NCBI GenBank assembly: GCA_049325575.1
Contig: JBMOLK010000238.1
Span: 1-52,460, forward strand
From: JBMOLK01 sp049325575
Lineage (GTDB): Bacteria > Bacillota > Clostridia > Acetivibrionales > Acetivibrionaceae
Direction of reading: 5' to 3'
Length of the DNA stretch: 52,460 nt
Under the pieces are notes generated by a model. That model made no database searches, was not told where the DNA came from, and saw nothing but the letters and a program-made list of their open reading frames with translations. This document shows positions 1 to 8,600 of this stretch, piece after piece. The position numbers and the translations under genes were made by a program. Numbering within the stretch: position 1 is the stretch's first letter; each line of letters begins with the position of its first letter.

Positions 1-82
1 AAGCAGTACCAAAAATTCGCTCCGCTAATTTGATACAAATGGCGGGCTCATCAAGTTTATCTACTTTTACAGTTCGATCTCT
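1..82 (-). repeat. One-ended copy of the 98-bp inverted-repeat element
   Basis: Read on the minus strand from 82, this stretch begins AGAGATCGAACTG and matches the complete copies at 28803-28900 and 49120-49218 almost base for base for about 64 nt (to about position 17). It then diverges: the second terminal repeat (GTTTATCTTTACAG...) is not present before the window edge. The base pair after the outer end reads TA, as in the other copies. It could be a truncated copy, or the end of a longer parent element extending out of the window. Confidence 0.7.
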
Positions 83-383
83 ATAATATCATAGTTAATG
101 CGTATTGGGAAAAATGTAGACTAATTAGAAGTATGGATAATAGTGTGAAAGGACAAGTACTATTGATAACGAAAGCTAATATTATTTTTTGAGTAAATAT
201 TGCCAATTATAACTCTCATTCCTGTTTGATTTTAGTCAATGGCATATTATATGCTGATAACAGAGTCTCTATATGTAAATTTTGTAAATAAAAGTTATGT
301 ATACTTTGATTCTTCTATACAGCAATTCAACGGGGTACAGGATTAACAATAATTTTAATTTTATTTTATGGGGAGGTAGTTTT
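83..383. other. Intergenic region upstream of the dockerin gene
   Basis: About 300 bases of AT-rich sequence between the repeat element and the dockerin gene. I see no convincing ORF. It must contain the promoter, but no pair of -35/-10 boxes stands out. A GGGAGG ribosome-binding site directly precedes the ATG at 384. Confidence 0.5.
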
Positions 384-1622
384 ATGACTTTAAGATTTGA
401 AAGAAAAACAGTAATCCTTTTTTTCCTGTGCTGTTTAGCATTTATCGGTATGCTGCTTCTAAGTACAACGGAAGCTTTTGCAAACACCAGTGCTCCTTTT
501 TTTACGCCTTCACCGACACCATCACCGGTACTAACACCATCGCCATCATCTACAACTTCAGGTATAACTGTGAAAATTGGAGACTTAGGGTATGAAGAAA
601 CAGGGAATTGGTATGACTCTACTTTTGATGGAAACCCGGTTAGAGCAACCAAGAGTATCGGAAGCTTTGCAGAGTGGATAATAACAGTACCCAGCGACGG
701 ATATTATGTGGTTGAACTATAGAATGCTGTTAAAGGAGTCAAATACCAGGTAATACAAAAATTAAGGGGTACAACCTTTGATTATGGATATGGGGATTTT
801 AAAAAGTTGCCCAGATATTACTATTTATATGAAGGCAATACAATAAGCTTAAAGATAACACTTGCAACAAATACAGAAATATCTGTAAACAGCGTGACCT
901 TTAAAAGACTCCAGGAACCACCTGTAATACCTACTGCCTACCCACCCGGTTACGGTATTGGCGGTACCATTGAAGCTTATCAGGTTAAGGATGAAAGTGT
1001 GGTTTACGATAGTGAGAATCAATGCTTAAAATCATGTGATGACGGGGATTGGGTGTGTTTTCCGAACGTTAGTCATTATGGAGATCACAGGTATCTGCCG
1101 GTAGATACCTTTATAGCAAATGTTGCAGTGACCGATGAGAATGCCGGTAAGACAGTCGAAGTAAGGCTGGATAGCTTGGATGGTGAACTACTGGGCACTT
1201 TAACCCTTGGGAGTACCGGAGGAAGGGCTCCTGCTTTTAAAGATCAATTTACAAAGCTCCTGCCTTGCTGTACGGGAAGCACCAGCAATCATGACTATTA
1301 CTTTGTGTTTAAAGGCGGCTTGGATATAGGAGACTTCCGGTCATTTAAGCTTTATAATTCCCAATATCCTGATAGATTGCCTTTAATGTATATTAAAACC
1401 GCTCCATACAAAACTGCTCTAGTAAAAGGGGATCTTAACGGAGATAGGGCTGTAAACTCAACAGACCGGGTTTTATTCAAGAGGATTATACTAAAGATAA
1501 TAACTGACTTGCCTATAGATAATCCAGGTTGGACTATGGACCTTAATGGGGATGGTATAATCAACTCAACGGATATAGTAGTTTTAACAAGAATTATTCT
1601 AGGTATGCGGTCAAATCGCTAA
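384..1622 (+). pseudogene. Secreted carbohydrate-binding dockerin protein, interrupted by an in-frame amber codon
   Basis: A continuous reading frame of 412 codons plus a stop, with one internal TAG at 720-722. The N-terminal part has a signal peptide (hydrophobic stretch ending near TEAFA), a Pro/Thr/Ser linker and the first half of a beta-rich domain. After the TAG the same frame continues without another stop and completes that domain. A CBM6-like module follows (motif EVRLDSLDGELLGTL). The C-terminus is a type I dockerin with two repeats (GDLNGDRAVNSTD and DLNGDGIINSTD). Normally such a protein binds a cellulosome scaffoldin through calcium-bound dockerin and a polysaccharide through its modules. 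No catalytic domain is visible. The downstream half has only a TTG (807) without a good ribosome-binding site, so it is unlikely to be translated alone. The gene may be a recent pseudogene, a sequencing error, or read through; the otherwise intact frame shows little decay. Confidence 0.8.
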
Positions 1623-1680
1623 TTAGAATAAAACATGTTCATTACCTTATGGGTTAATAAATAGCTTGGTTATTAAAAAA

Positions 1681-1711
1681 GGAATATGGCCTTTGACCAT
1701 ATTCCTTTTTT
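1681..1711 (+). terminator. Intrinsic terminator after the dockerin gene
   Basis: Nine-base stem GGAATATGG / CCATATTCC with a 7-nt loop, followed by six T. A run of A precedes it, so it could also work on the minus strand. Confidence 0.85.
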
Positions 1712-2332
1712 AATAATTGACATTCTAGTGCTTTTTAACATAACAAATTTCTAGTCTCTCATAATGTCAAAAATGCACTTCCTTTGTTTGTGCCTCGCAT
1801 GCTCTAGAAAAGAATTACGTTACGAGGCACAAGAATATAAGCTAAGCTCAATTTGAAATAAGTCCTGTCATTTGTCTTATTATTCATTGTAACTCCCACT
1901 AAAAAATTCACTTTTTTTCGAAACCTTTAAATAAAAGTAGGATATTCTTACCAAAGGTACAATTATGAGCATTTTTAATGAATATTGATACTGGCACGAT
2001 AATTTTTTTATGTAGTTTTTAAAGTTTGTTTTAATTACTTTTATAGTTAGTGTCTATTACTATTTATTTCATTCATTCCTTAAAAGGAGGTGGTGCAAGG
2101 AGGTCTTAAGAGATACATTTTCCAAATGGAAAACGGAGTACAAACCTAAAAAGAGAGAGCCGGAAAAAGAGGGTTCAAAAGAGAGTTGTGTTTAAAGGAT
2201 TTAGAGGAGGTGACAATACAAAATCTGAACTAGGTCAATTAAATATAGAGTTTCAAAAATTTTATTTTATATATTGGAATCGTGTATTTAAATTGAAATC
2301 AATTATTTGTGATTGGATTGGAGGAATAGTGT
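1712..2332. other. Long intergenic region with orphan Shine-Dalgarno sequences
   Basis: About 620 bases without a supported gene. It holds an inverted repeat with 10-base arms (TTGTGCCTCG at 1788-1797, CGAGGCACAA at 1823-1832). It also has three strong Shine-Dalgarno-like purine tracts at 2082-2090, 2097-2103 and 2203-2214, none followed by a convincing gene. A GTG at 2093 opens a reading frame of only 18 codons. Another frame through about 2040-2195 is open but has no usable start. The stretch probably contains the 5' leader of the cotH gene. Confidence 0.5.
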
Positions 2333-3937
2333 ATGTATAAGTTATTAAAAGTAACAGCAGTACTAATAATCCTGGTAGTTTTAGTTATTGGTATTGGCCC
2401 GGTTCAACTCAAAGCTGCCGACTCTGATACAGTGATTCGACCAGAGGGCTGGACTGATGAAACTCATGGTAAGGGCGCAGAAGCTAATTACTCATTGCTG
2501 TTTCCCGATAATAAGGTACAGCGTATCGATATCATCATAAGCCCGGAAAATTATAGAACTATGGAAGACAATCTGAACGGGTTGGACATAATGAATGGTG
2601 AGAACCCCATCTATGTAACGGCAACCGTAAAATTTAATAACCTTATGTGGCAGCAAGTTGGTATAAGGTATAAGGGACAAAGTACATTATCCGGGCCAAG
2701 ACAAAGCCGGAAGCATAAGTACCCATTCCGTTTAAACTTTGACAAGTTTGAAGATGATTATCCGGAGATTGATAATCAAAGATTCTATGGATTTGATGAA
2801 CTCATATTCAGCAACAATTGGTATGATCCTTCATTTCTAAGGGATAAAGTTTGCAGTGATATTTTCCGTAATGGAGGTATACCCACACCCCGCAGCGCAT
2901 TTTATCGCGTATATATGGACACAGGCAGTGGACCGGTATACTGGGGATTATACACAATGTTTGAGGACCCTTCCGACAAGATGCTGGATACACAATTTGA
3001 GAATGATGATGGTAATTTGTACAAAGGACAGCAGGCACCAGGAGCTGATTTGAGAACCTTTGACCAGCAGGGTTTCGAGAAGAAAACCAACGAGGATGAA
3101 AATGACTGGAGCGATATTCAGGCATTGGTTGCAGCACTTAATGCTCCAAGGGATGATGCTGCCAAATGGAGATCGGATTTAGAGTCGGTCTTTAATGTGA
3201 ATTCTTTCCTCCGATGGTTAGCGATTAATACTACAGTTGTCAATTTTGATAACTATGGTTGGGTGACTAAGAACTATTATCTTTATCAGGATTTATCGGA
3301 TAATGGGCGTTTAATCTTCCTTCCATGGGATTTTAATCTATCACTTTCCTCTACTAGTCCATGGGGGTGGATCAGACCTGCAAGCCTTTCCTTAGATGAA
3401 GTAAATAATAATTGGCCGTTAATTCGCTTTTTAATGGATGATCCGGTCTATAGGAACATCTACCACTACGAGATGCAGACTGGAGTTAACGGCTGCTTTA
3501 ATGAAGCAGCTGTAACCGCAGAAATGCGCAGGTTACATGAAATGATCCGGCCATATGTGGTAGGACCGGAAGGTGAGACCAGGGAATTTAGTTATCTTAA
3601 TAATGGAGAATCACAATTCAACCAGGCTCTTGCTGACTTGTTAAATCATGTAACATCACGACATACTGCTGTCAAACAATACCTAAGTACGATAAACATT
3701 TCTCCGATTCCAACACCAACACCTGTTGTTGGTACCAGAGGTGACGCTAACGAAGACGGATCAGTCAACTCAACTGATTATACCATAATCAAAAGGCATA
3801 TCCTTGGAATAACATCCCTTACAGGCACTCGGTTCGACAATGCCGATGTAAACAATGACGACATCATAAACTCCACAGATTATACATTAATTAAAAGATA
3901 CGTACTTGGAATCATTACCGAATTCCCATCAGTTTAA
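2333..3937 (+). CDS. CotH-family kinase-like protein with C-terminal type I dockerin
   Basis: 534 residues. A signal peptide (1-28) leads into a CotH domain (about 63-455). Family hallmarks visible are VGIRYKGQSTLSG (109-121), NNYYLY-like KNYYLYQD (313-320) and LPWDFNL (330-336), whose Asp is expected to sit in the active site. A short Pro/Thr linker (458-464) joins a dockerin (468-534) with two calcium-binding repeats, DANEDGSVNSTD and DVNNDDIINSTD. CotH proteins are atypical protein kinases first known from Bacillus spore coats; dockerin-bearing CotH proteins are known in cellulosome producers, so this one is probably a scaffoldin-bound extracellular protein. Its substrate cannot be told from the sequence. 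The start is ATG with GGAGGAA just upstream. It lies downstream of another dockerin gene in the same orientation but behind a terminator, so it is probably its own unit. Confidence 0.9.
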   Translation: MYKLLKVTAVLIILVVLVIGIGPVQLKAADSDTVIRPEGWTDETHGKGAEANYSLLFPDNKVQRIDIIISPENYRTMEDNLNGLDIMNGENPIYVTATVKFNNLMWQQVGIRYKGQSTLSGPRQSRKHKYPFRLNFDKFEDDYPEIDNQRFYGFDELIFSNNWYDPSFLRDKVCSDIFRNGGIPTPRSAFYRVYMDTGSGPVYWGLYTMFEDPSDKMLDTQFENDDGNLYKGQQAPGADLRTFDQQGFEKKTNEDENDWSDIQALVAALNAPRDDAAKWRSDLESVFNVNSFLRWLAINTTVVNFDNYGWVTKNYYLYQDLSDNGRLIFLPWDFNLSLSSTSPWGWIRPASLSLDEVNNNWPLIRFLMDDPVYRNIYHYEMQTGVNGCFNEAAVTAEMRRLHEMIRPYVVGPEGETREFSYLNNGESQFNQALADLLNHVTSRHTAVKQYLSTINISPIPTPTPVVGTRGDANEDGSVNSTDYTIIKRHILGITSLTGTRFDNADVNNDDIINSTDYTLIKRYVLGIITEFPSV

Positions 3938-4028
3938 CCAGGAAGTAAGCATTTTGACTTTTTAATAAGACACGATACACCAGGGAAGCTCATTTTAAGA
4001 TCTTTCGCTTCGCTCTTATAACACTAAT

Positions 4029-4073
4029 AAAGAGTTGTCAAATCCTATAAAGGGATTTGACAACTCTTTATTT
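4029..4073 (+). terminator. Bidirectional intrinsic terminator
   Basis: Long perfect stem AAAGAGTTGTCAAATCC with its complement, a 7-nt loop, then TATTTTG. It lies between the convergent cotH-dockerin gene and the small minus-strand gene at 4088 and can serve both. Confidence 0.85.
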
Positions 4074-4087
4074 TGAAGATTTTTATA

Positions 4088-4387
4088 CTAGTCATAAGCA
4101 ACTAATGAAATCTTATTATCCTTGGCAAACTTGGTGATCTCTTGTTTGTATTGTTCGAAGTTTTCCCAATCCATGCGCTTGGTAAGTATAATGGGTGACT
4201 TAAAACCTTTTGCCTGAATTTCAATCTTTTCGCTGGTTTTTTTGACAAAGAACTTTGTCTCGGTATAATACCCAAATCTGATTTGTTCTATCTGGTAATA
4301 ATCAAGATAAATGGGTTTACCGTTTTTATCAATTACTGTTAATCCTGTCCAGTCCCTGTTGCATGAAACAAGCCTACTGTTTTTCAT
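4088..4387 (-). CDS. Small protein of unknown function
   Basis: 99 residues, no signal peptide and no membrane segment. I do not recognise the family. The pattern of alternating beta-like strands (YLDYYQIEQIRFGYYTET, then KIEIQAKGFKSPIILTK) ending in a helix (ENFEQYKQEITKFAKDN) resembles a small PH-like fold, but this is only an impression. The start ATG has GGAGGG seven to nine bases upstream, which makes it a likely real gene. It is monocistronic, ends at the shared terminator at 4029-4073, and lies back to back with the phosphoribosyltransferase-like gene. Confidence 0.7.
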   Translation of the reverse strand: MKNSRLVSCNRDWTGLTVIDKNGKPIYLDYYQIEQIRFGYYTETKFFVKKTSEKIEIQAKGFKSPIILTKRMDWENFEQYKQEITKFAKDNKISLVAYD

Positions 4388-4710
4388 TTTAATTACCCTC
4401 CCTAAACCAAAAAATACAAATAAGTTATTCAGCGATGCAGCTGTGAAATAGTTTTAAAGTCATAAACAGGTTCCAAACGCTGAAGAAAATAAAATCTTAT
4501 ATATATTAGTATGAATTATATACCAAAATTTAGCATACTGCAACTATATTTTATTCTATAGCTTAAACTATAATACTCTTTTACTAATTTATTATTGTAT
4601 ATACAAAAAATTATAGTATAATAATATAGTTTAATACAATTATATTATACCATAATAATACAATTTATTATAGTACCTAGCGAAAATTTACTAAAAGGGA
4701 GGAAAAAAAC
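4388..4710. other. Very AT-rich divergent intergenic region
   Basis: About 320 bases between divergent genes, rich in TATA/TTATAG runs. Apart from the candidate promoter at 4595-4622 I see no gene and no clear hairpin. Confidence 0.5.
4595..4622 (+). promoter_or_regulatory. Candidate sigma-A promoter
   Basis: TTGTAT, a 16-base spacer, then TATAAT, about 90 bases before the TTG start at 4711. The surroundings are so AT-rich that chance matches are likely. Confidence 0.5.
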
Positions 4711-5586
4711 TTGGATAAGAATAATGAAAAGCTGCTGATGTGGCTGTTTGAAACCAATGCTGTCAGAGTATGCCCGCAGGATAAACCCTTCTTCTATACT
4801 TCAGGAACCATAGGACCATATTATATAAATACTCATTTTCTTTATGGAAGCGAGGAAAAAGCCAATAATCTTTTAAAGTTCATTGACAGGGAAAAGGAGA
4901 ATATTTTATCATGTCCAGATAAGATACTTAATGAAACTCTTGATAACTATAATTCCGATGCCATATATAAGGGACTTATCGATGGTATGTGTGATTTTAT
5001 CAAGTATAACATAAATATTGATGAAGTGGACTATATATCGGGAGGCGAGAGGAGAGACTGGTTCTTTTCACTTCTTATTGCCAAATTTTTAGACAAGCCT
5101 CATATAACCATATACAAGGATATGACTACAGTAATAACAATAAATGGGGTAACTGATGAACTGGATGATTTAGAGGACAAGAAGATTCTTCATGTTGCTG
5201 ATCTTATAACTGAAGCATCAAGCTACGAGAGGGCATGGATTCCTGCAATCAAGAACAAAGGCGGCAAGATGGATTGGAGTGTTGTGGTTGTTGACAGAAA
5301 GCAGGGAGGAGAAAAGCTTCTTAATACCTTTGACGTAAAATCATTTTCAATGATTGATATAGATGTTGATCTTTTTAAAAAGGTTTTATCAATGGGAATT
5401 ATCAATAAGGAACAATTTAATATGGTAGAGAATTATATTAAAGACCCGAAAGGGGCTATGTCCAAGTTTTTAATCGAACACCCCGAATTCTTACGGAGTG
5501 CTTTAGAGTCGGATGAAAAGACCAAAGAGAGAGCAAAATTTTGTATGGAGAAAGATGTTTATGGCTTAGGGCTAAAGCAGCAGTAG
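4711..5586 (+). CDS. Orotate phosphoribosyltransferase-like protein
   Basis: 291 residues. The N-terminal part (FFYTSGTIGPYYINTHFLYG, 27-46) is like the orotate phosphoribosyltransferase opening that contacts the substrate loop. The segment KKILHVADLITEASS (157-171) aligns with the PRPP-binding loop, usually VVDDVITTGxS; here the first acidic residue is lost and Thr-Gly is replaced by Glu-Ala. It is longer than the usual 190-220 residues, with an insert near 60-105 and a helical tail after 215. The altered PRPP motif means it may not be a true PyrE; a related nucleotide or regulatory role is possible. Start TTG with GGGAGG eight bases upstream. No pyrimidine genes lie beside it, and it appears monocistronic. 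Confidence 0.7.
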   Translation: MDKNNEKLLMWLFETNAVRVCPQDKPFFYTSGTIGPYYINTHFLYGSEEKANNLLKFIDREKENILSCPDKILNETLDNYNSDAIYKGLIDGMCDFIKYNINIDEVDYISGGERRDWFFSLLIAKFLDKPHITIYKDMTTVITINGVTDELDDLEDKKILHVADLITEASSYERAWIPAIKNKGGKMDWSVVVVDRKQGGEKLLNTFDVKSFSMIDIDVDLFKKVLSMGIINKEQFNMVENYIKDPKGAMSKFLIEHPEFLRSALESDEKTKERAKFCMEKDVYGLGLKQQ

Positions 5587-5620
5587 ATAATAGAGTATGT
5601 TTTAAAATTTACAAAATAAA

Positions 5621-5654
5621 GCTTAAGCGGAAAATGCTTCTTTTCCGCTTAAGC
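5621..5654 (-). terminator. Intrinsic terminator of the subtilase gene
   Basis: Perfect 14-base stem GCTTAAGCGGAAAA with its complement around a 6-nt loop. On the minus strand it is followed by TTTATTTTG, so it best serves the subtilase gene; it could also stop the gene converging from 4711. Confidence 0.75.
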
Positions 5655-5691
5655 CTGTAATACAATATTATTCTATTGACCTGTCTTACGC

Positions 5692-8600
5692 TTATCTGAC
5701 CTCAAAGTCTGACTTTGCTGATATGTTTCCATTCGGTCCAATATCCACCGTTAATTCAACGCTATACTGTCCGGGCTGTATAGTTTCCAGGTCCAGGCTG
5801 ATTTCAGAGCTTGTATAGAAATATGGTGATTTTGCAGAGAATACCCTGTTTCCGGTCTGGGCATCCGTAATATACATAAATGGAGCTCTGATATCATAGT
5901 AAGGCATCTCTACCTGATCTTTAGTCTTTGTATCAAGGAGTACAATTCTTCCGTTAGCTTCTCTGGCGAGATACCTTCCCTTCATGCTTTTCATAGTATT
6001 CAGGAACATACCGAAGGAGTCGTAGCTCCAGACACTTACAAGCCTGTTTTGATATTTGTCCGAAATTATGTTATCGGTCTTTAGTATTTCACCTTGTAAA
6101 TAAGTCTCTTTATCAGGATTAACCGATATACTAAAATCAGTTCCGCAGTTTATATAGGTTGTATCCTCCGAAAATTCTTTTGAAGTAACTGTCTCATAGG
6201 AGTAAGTACCGCTTATAGACTCCTTGCTGCTAAGTATGCGTAAGTCAAAGGATCCCTTTGAAATCTTAATCATGTTTGCTTTATCTACCGGCATGGCAGC
6301 GGATAAGCCTGTCTTTTTATCTGTAACCATCATTATTACATAACTTGAATCGGATTCACTGCCAAGGGCCATTTCAGTGAGATCATTGGATTCTATGACG
6401 ATATTCTCCAGGAGATCACCTGTACTACCAATCTGAACTTCTTCTTTAAATATGGCACGGTCCAGTGCGGAGTAATCACTTTTTATTATGCTTACTCCAA
6501 TGTTATATTGGCCTTTTTGCATAAAGACTTCAGTCTCACTTGACAGTTCGTTAAAGCCGATATAATAACTCCATGCCCATTGAGCTCCCGGTACATTAAA
6601 ATAATACATTGACGGGCTGTTTATAATGTTTCCGTCAGAATCCTTTGTTGAAAGCTTTACTCTTTGCAATTCTGATGCTTTCAGTTCATATTCCCCGGGT
6701 GATGTAAGCTCCTTAACATGCATGGTTTGTATTCCTTCGGATGTTGAGGAATTCACAAAAAGCCTGTAGTTGCCTTTCGCAAGGGGTAAGTACATCTCTC
6801 CGTCCACAAGGTTGTAGCCCATATGGTAGAACACTTCACCCGTATCAATATTTATGCCTTCAACATAAGCCATTTGTGCATATGTGTCTTCCGGGAGTCC
6901 TATTTTTAGCTTTACAACATCTTTTCTTACTGCTGTTGTAACACTAAGCTTTGCATCTGCCTGAATCAGACAGGGGAGTTCTGTGGTTACTCTAAGGGTA
7001 TATTTACCGTCAGTAAGATCCTGACCAAGTTCAAAGATACTGTTAAAGGAAAAATCCGGCCTGCTGGCTACTATATTATCGTTTTTGTCAATAAGGTCCA
7101 CAGTGATGGGGGATTTGAATTCAAATTCCCATGGCTCTGCCATAGTATCCTGATCATTTACCAGGTACTTTAATCCCAGCTTGTTGGTACCCTTTCTGTA
7201 TAAAACTGCTTTTTGATCTCTTAATTCCTTCCAGGGGTCCTCATAGAGATAATTGACATAGATTAATCTATTGCCTTGTCTGTCGGTTATTACCGTATCC
7301 ATAAGGACAGTTTCTCCCGGGATGAATTTGTTTTTATTCATCAGGAGCTTACCTGAAAAGCCTCCCCCAAACTCAAGTTTTGTATTTTTTCTAAGTCTTA
7401 AGTTGTCAGAGCTGCCTTCAAAGCAAACACCAGCTGTTATATTATCCTTTAAACCTGTCATATCAAGAGTATATTTTAAATCTCCCGGGGTTATGTAAAT
7501 ATCGCTGATCCTCTTTAAATCATCGATGAAAACAGGCTTTAAAAACTGGGAGTTCCCATAACTTAATAAAAGTACTCCGGAAGTGGGCGTAAACCCTTCA
7601 ATACCCTTTAATGATACGTCTAGTTTTGCAAGCTTTCTTCTATTGCTTACAAACCTTACTTCATTGTTTTTATCATCAATGGTGGTTTCAGAAGTTTTTA
7701 AAAGATATGCAGGTTTGTTGGAGGTATCAGGCTCGAAATTGTAACTAAATGCTTCAAAGGTATATGTTCCTGGATTTAAGAATACTTCCGTTTCTCCAGC
7801 CAGAGCCTGGCCCATATAACATTCAAAATACTTTTCAGTACCGGGAAGCTTATAGTTTGCAAAAATCTCCATATTGGTGTCTCTAATTCCTGTGTTGACT
7901 TTAACAGATACAAGGTCACTTTCATTAATTTCTATTATACCGGGTGCGACTGCTTTTTTGACCTGTACTGCACCAGTCAATGTTTGGCCGTTTATTACAC
8001 CATAGTTAGCTACAATAAAGTATTCATTGCCGTTAGGTGCTATACTGCCTGGAATATTTGCAATTCCGTTTTTGCGGGTCATATCCCAGTATATTAAATC
8101 ACAAGCAGTTTCACCGTTACTTAGTGTGTATTGATGCCAAACCTCGATAGAGCCACCTTCAACGGGAACACCTTTATCCGTAAGTTTTACCCTTAAACCG
8201 GTGTATACATGATTTCTTATATTTATTTTTAATTCCTTTTCGTAAGTTTGATTTGACTTGTCATAAGCAACTGCCTTAAGTGTATGAATACCGTCTTCAA
8301 ACTGATATGTATCAACTTCAAAGGAATAAATGGATTTTCCGGGCTCATAATCTATGCTATCTAACGTTACTCCATCTATATAAAGCTCGGTCTTAGTTAT
8401 ATTTTCAGGGTAAGTAAACCTGGTCTGTACATCAATAATGTCAAAAACAGTAGTATTGTCAAGAAGGTTTAGAATTTCAAATTTAGCTTTTGGTGCCTCT
8501 ATGGAAAGTGCTTTGCCCAAATCAAGGAGGCCATAGCCGTATTTTTCATCTTTTCCTTCACTTCCTAAATCTTTTGAGGACTCTGTAAGTATCTGCTCAA

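Noticed and set aside
807..1622. Separate gene starting at TTG 807
   Set aside because: It is in the same frame as the upstream signal-peptide part, has no good ribosome-binding site, and starts in the middle of a domain. It is the distal part of the amber-interrupted gene.
2093..2149. 18-codon leader peptide starting at GTG 2093
   Set aside because: The ribosome-binding site is only two bases from the GTG, too close, and there is no sign of an attenuator downstream. Kept only as a weak alternative to a stabilising Shine-Dalgarno.
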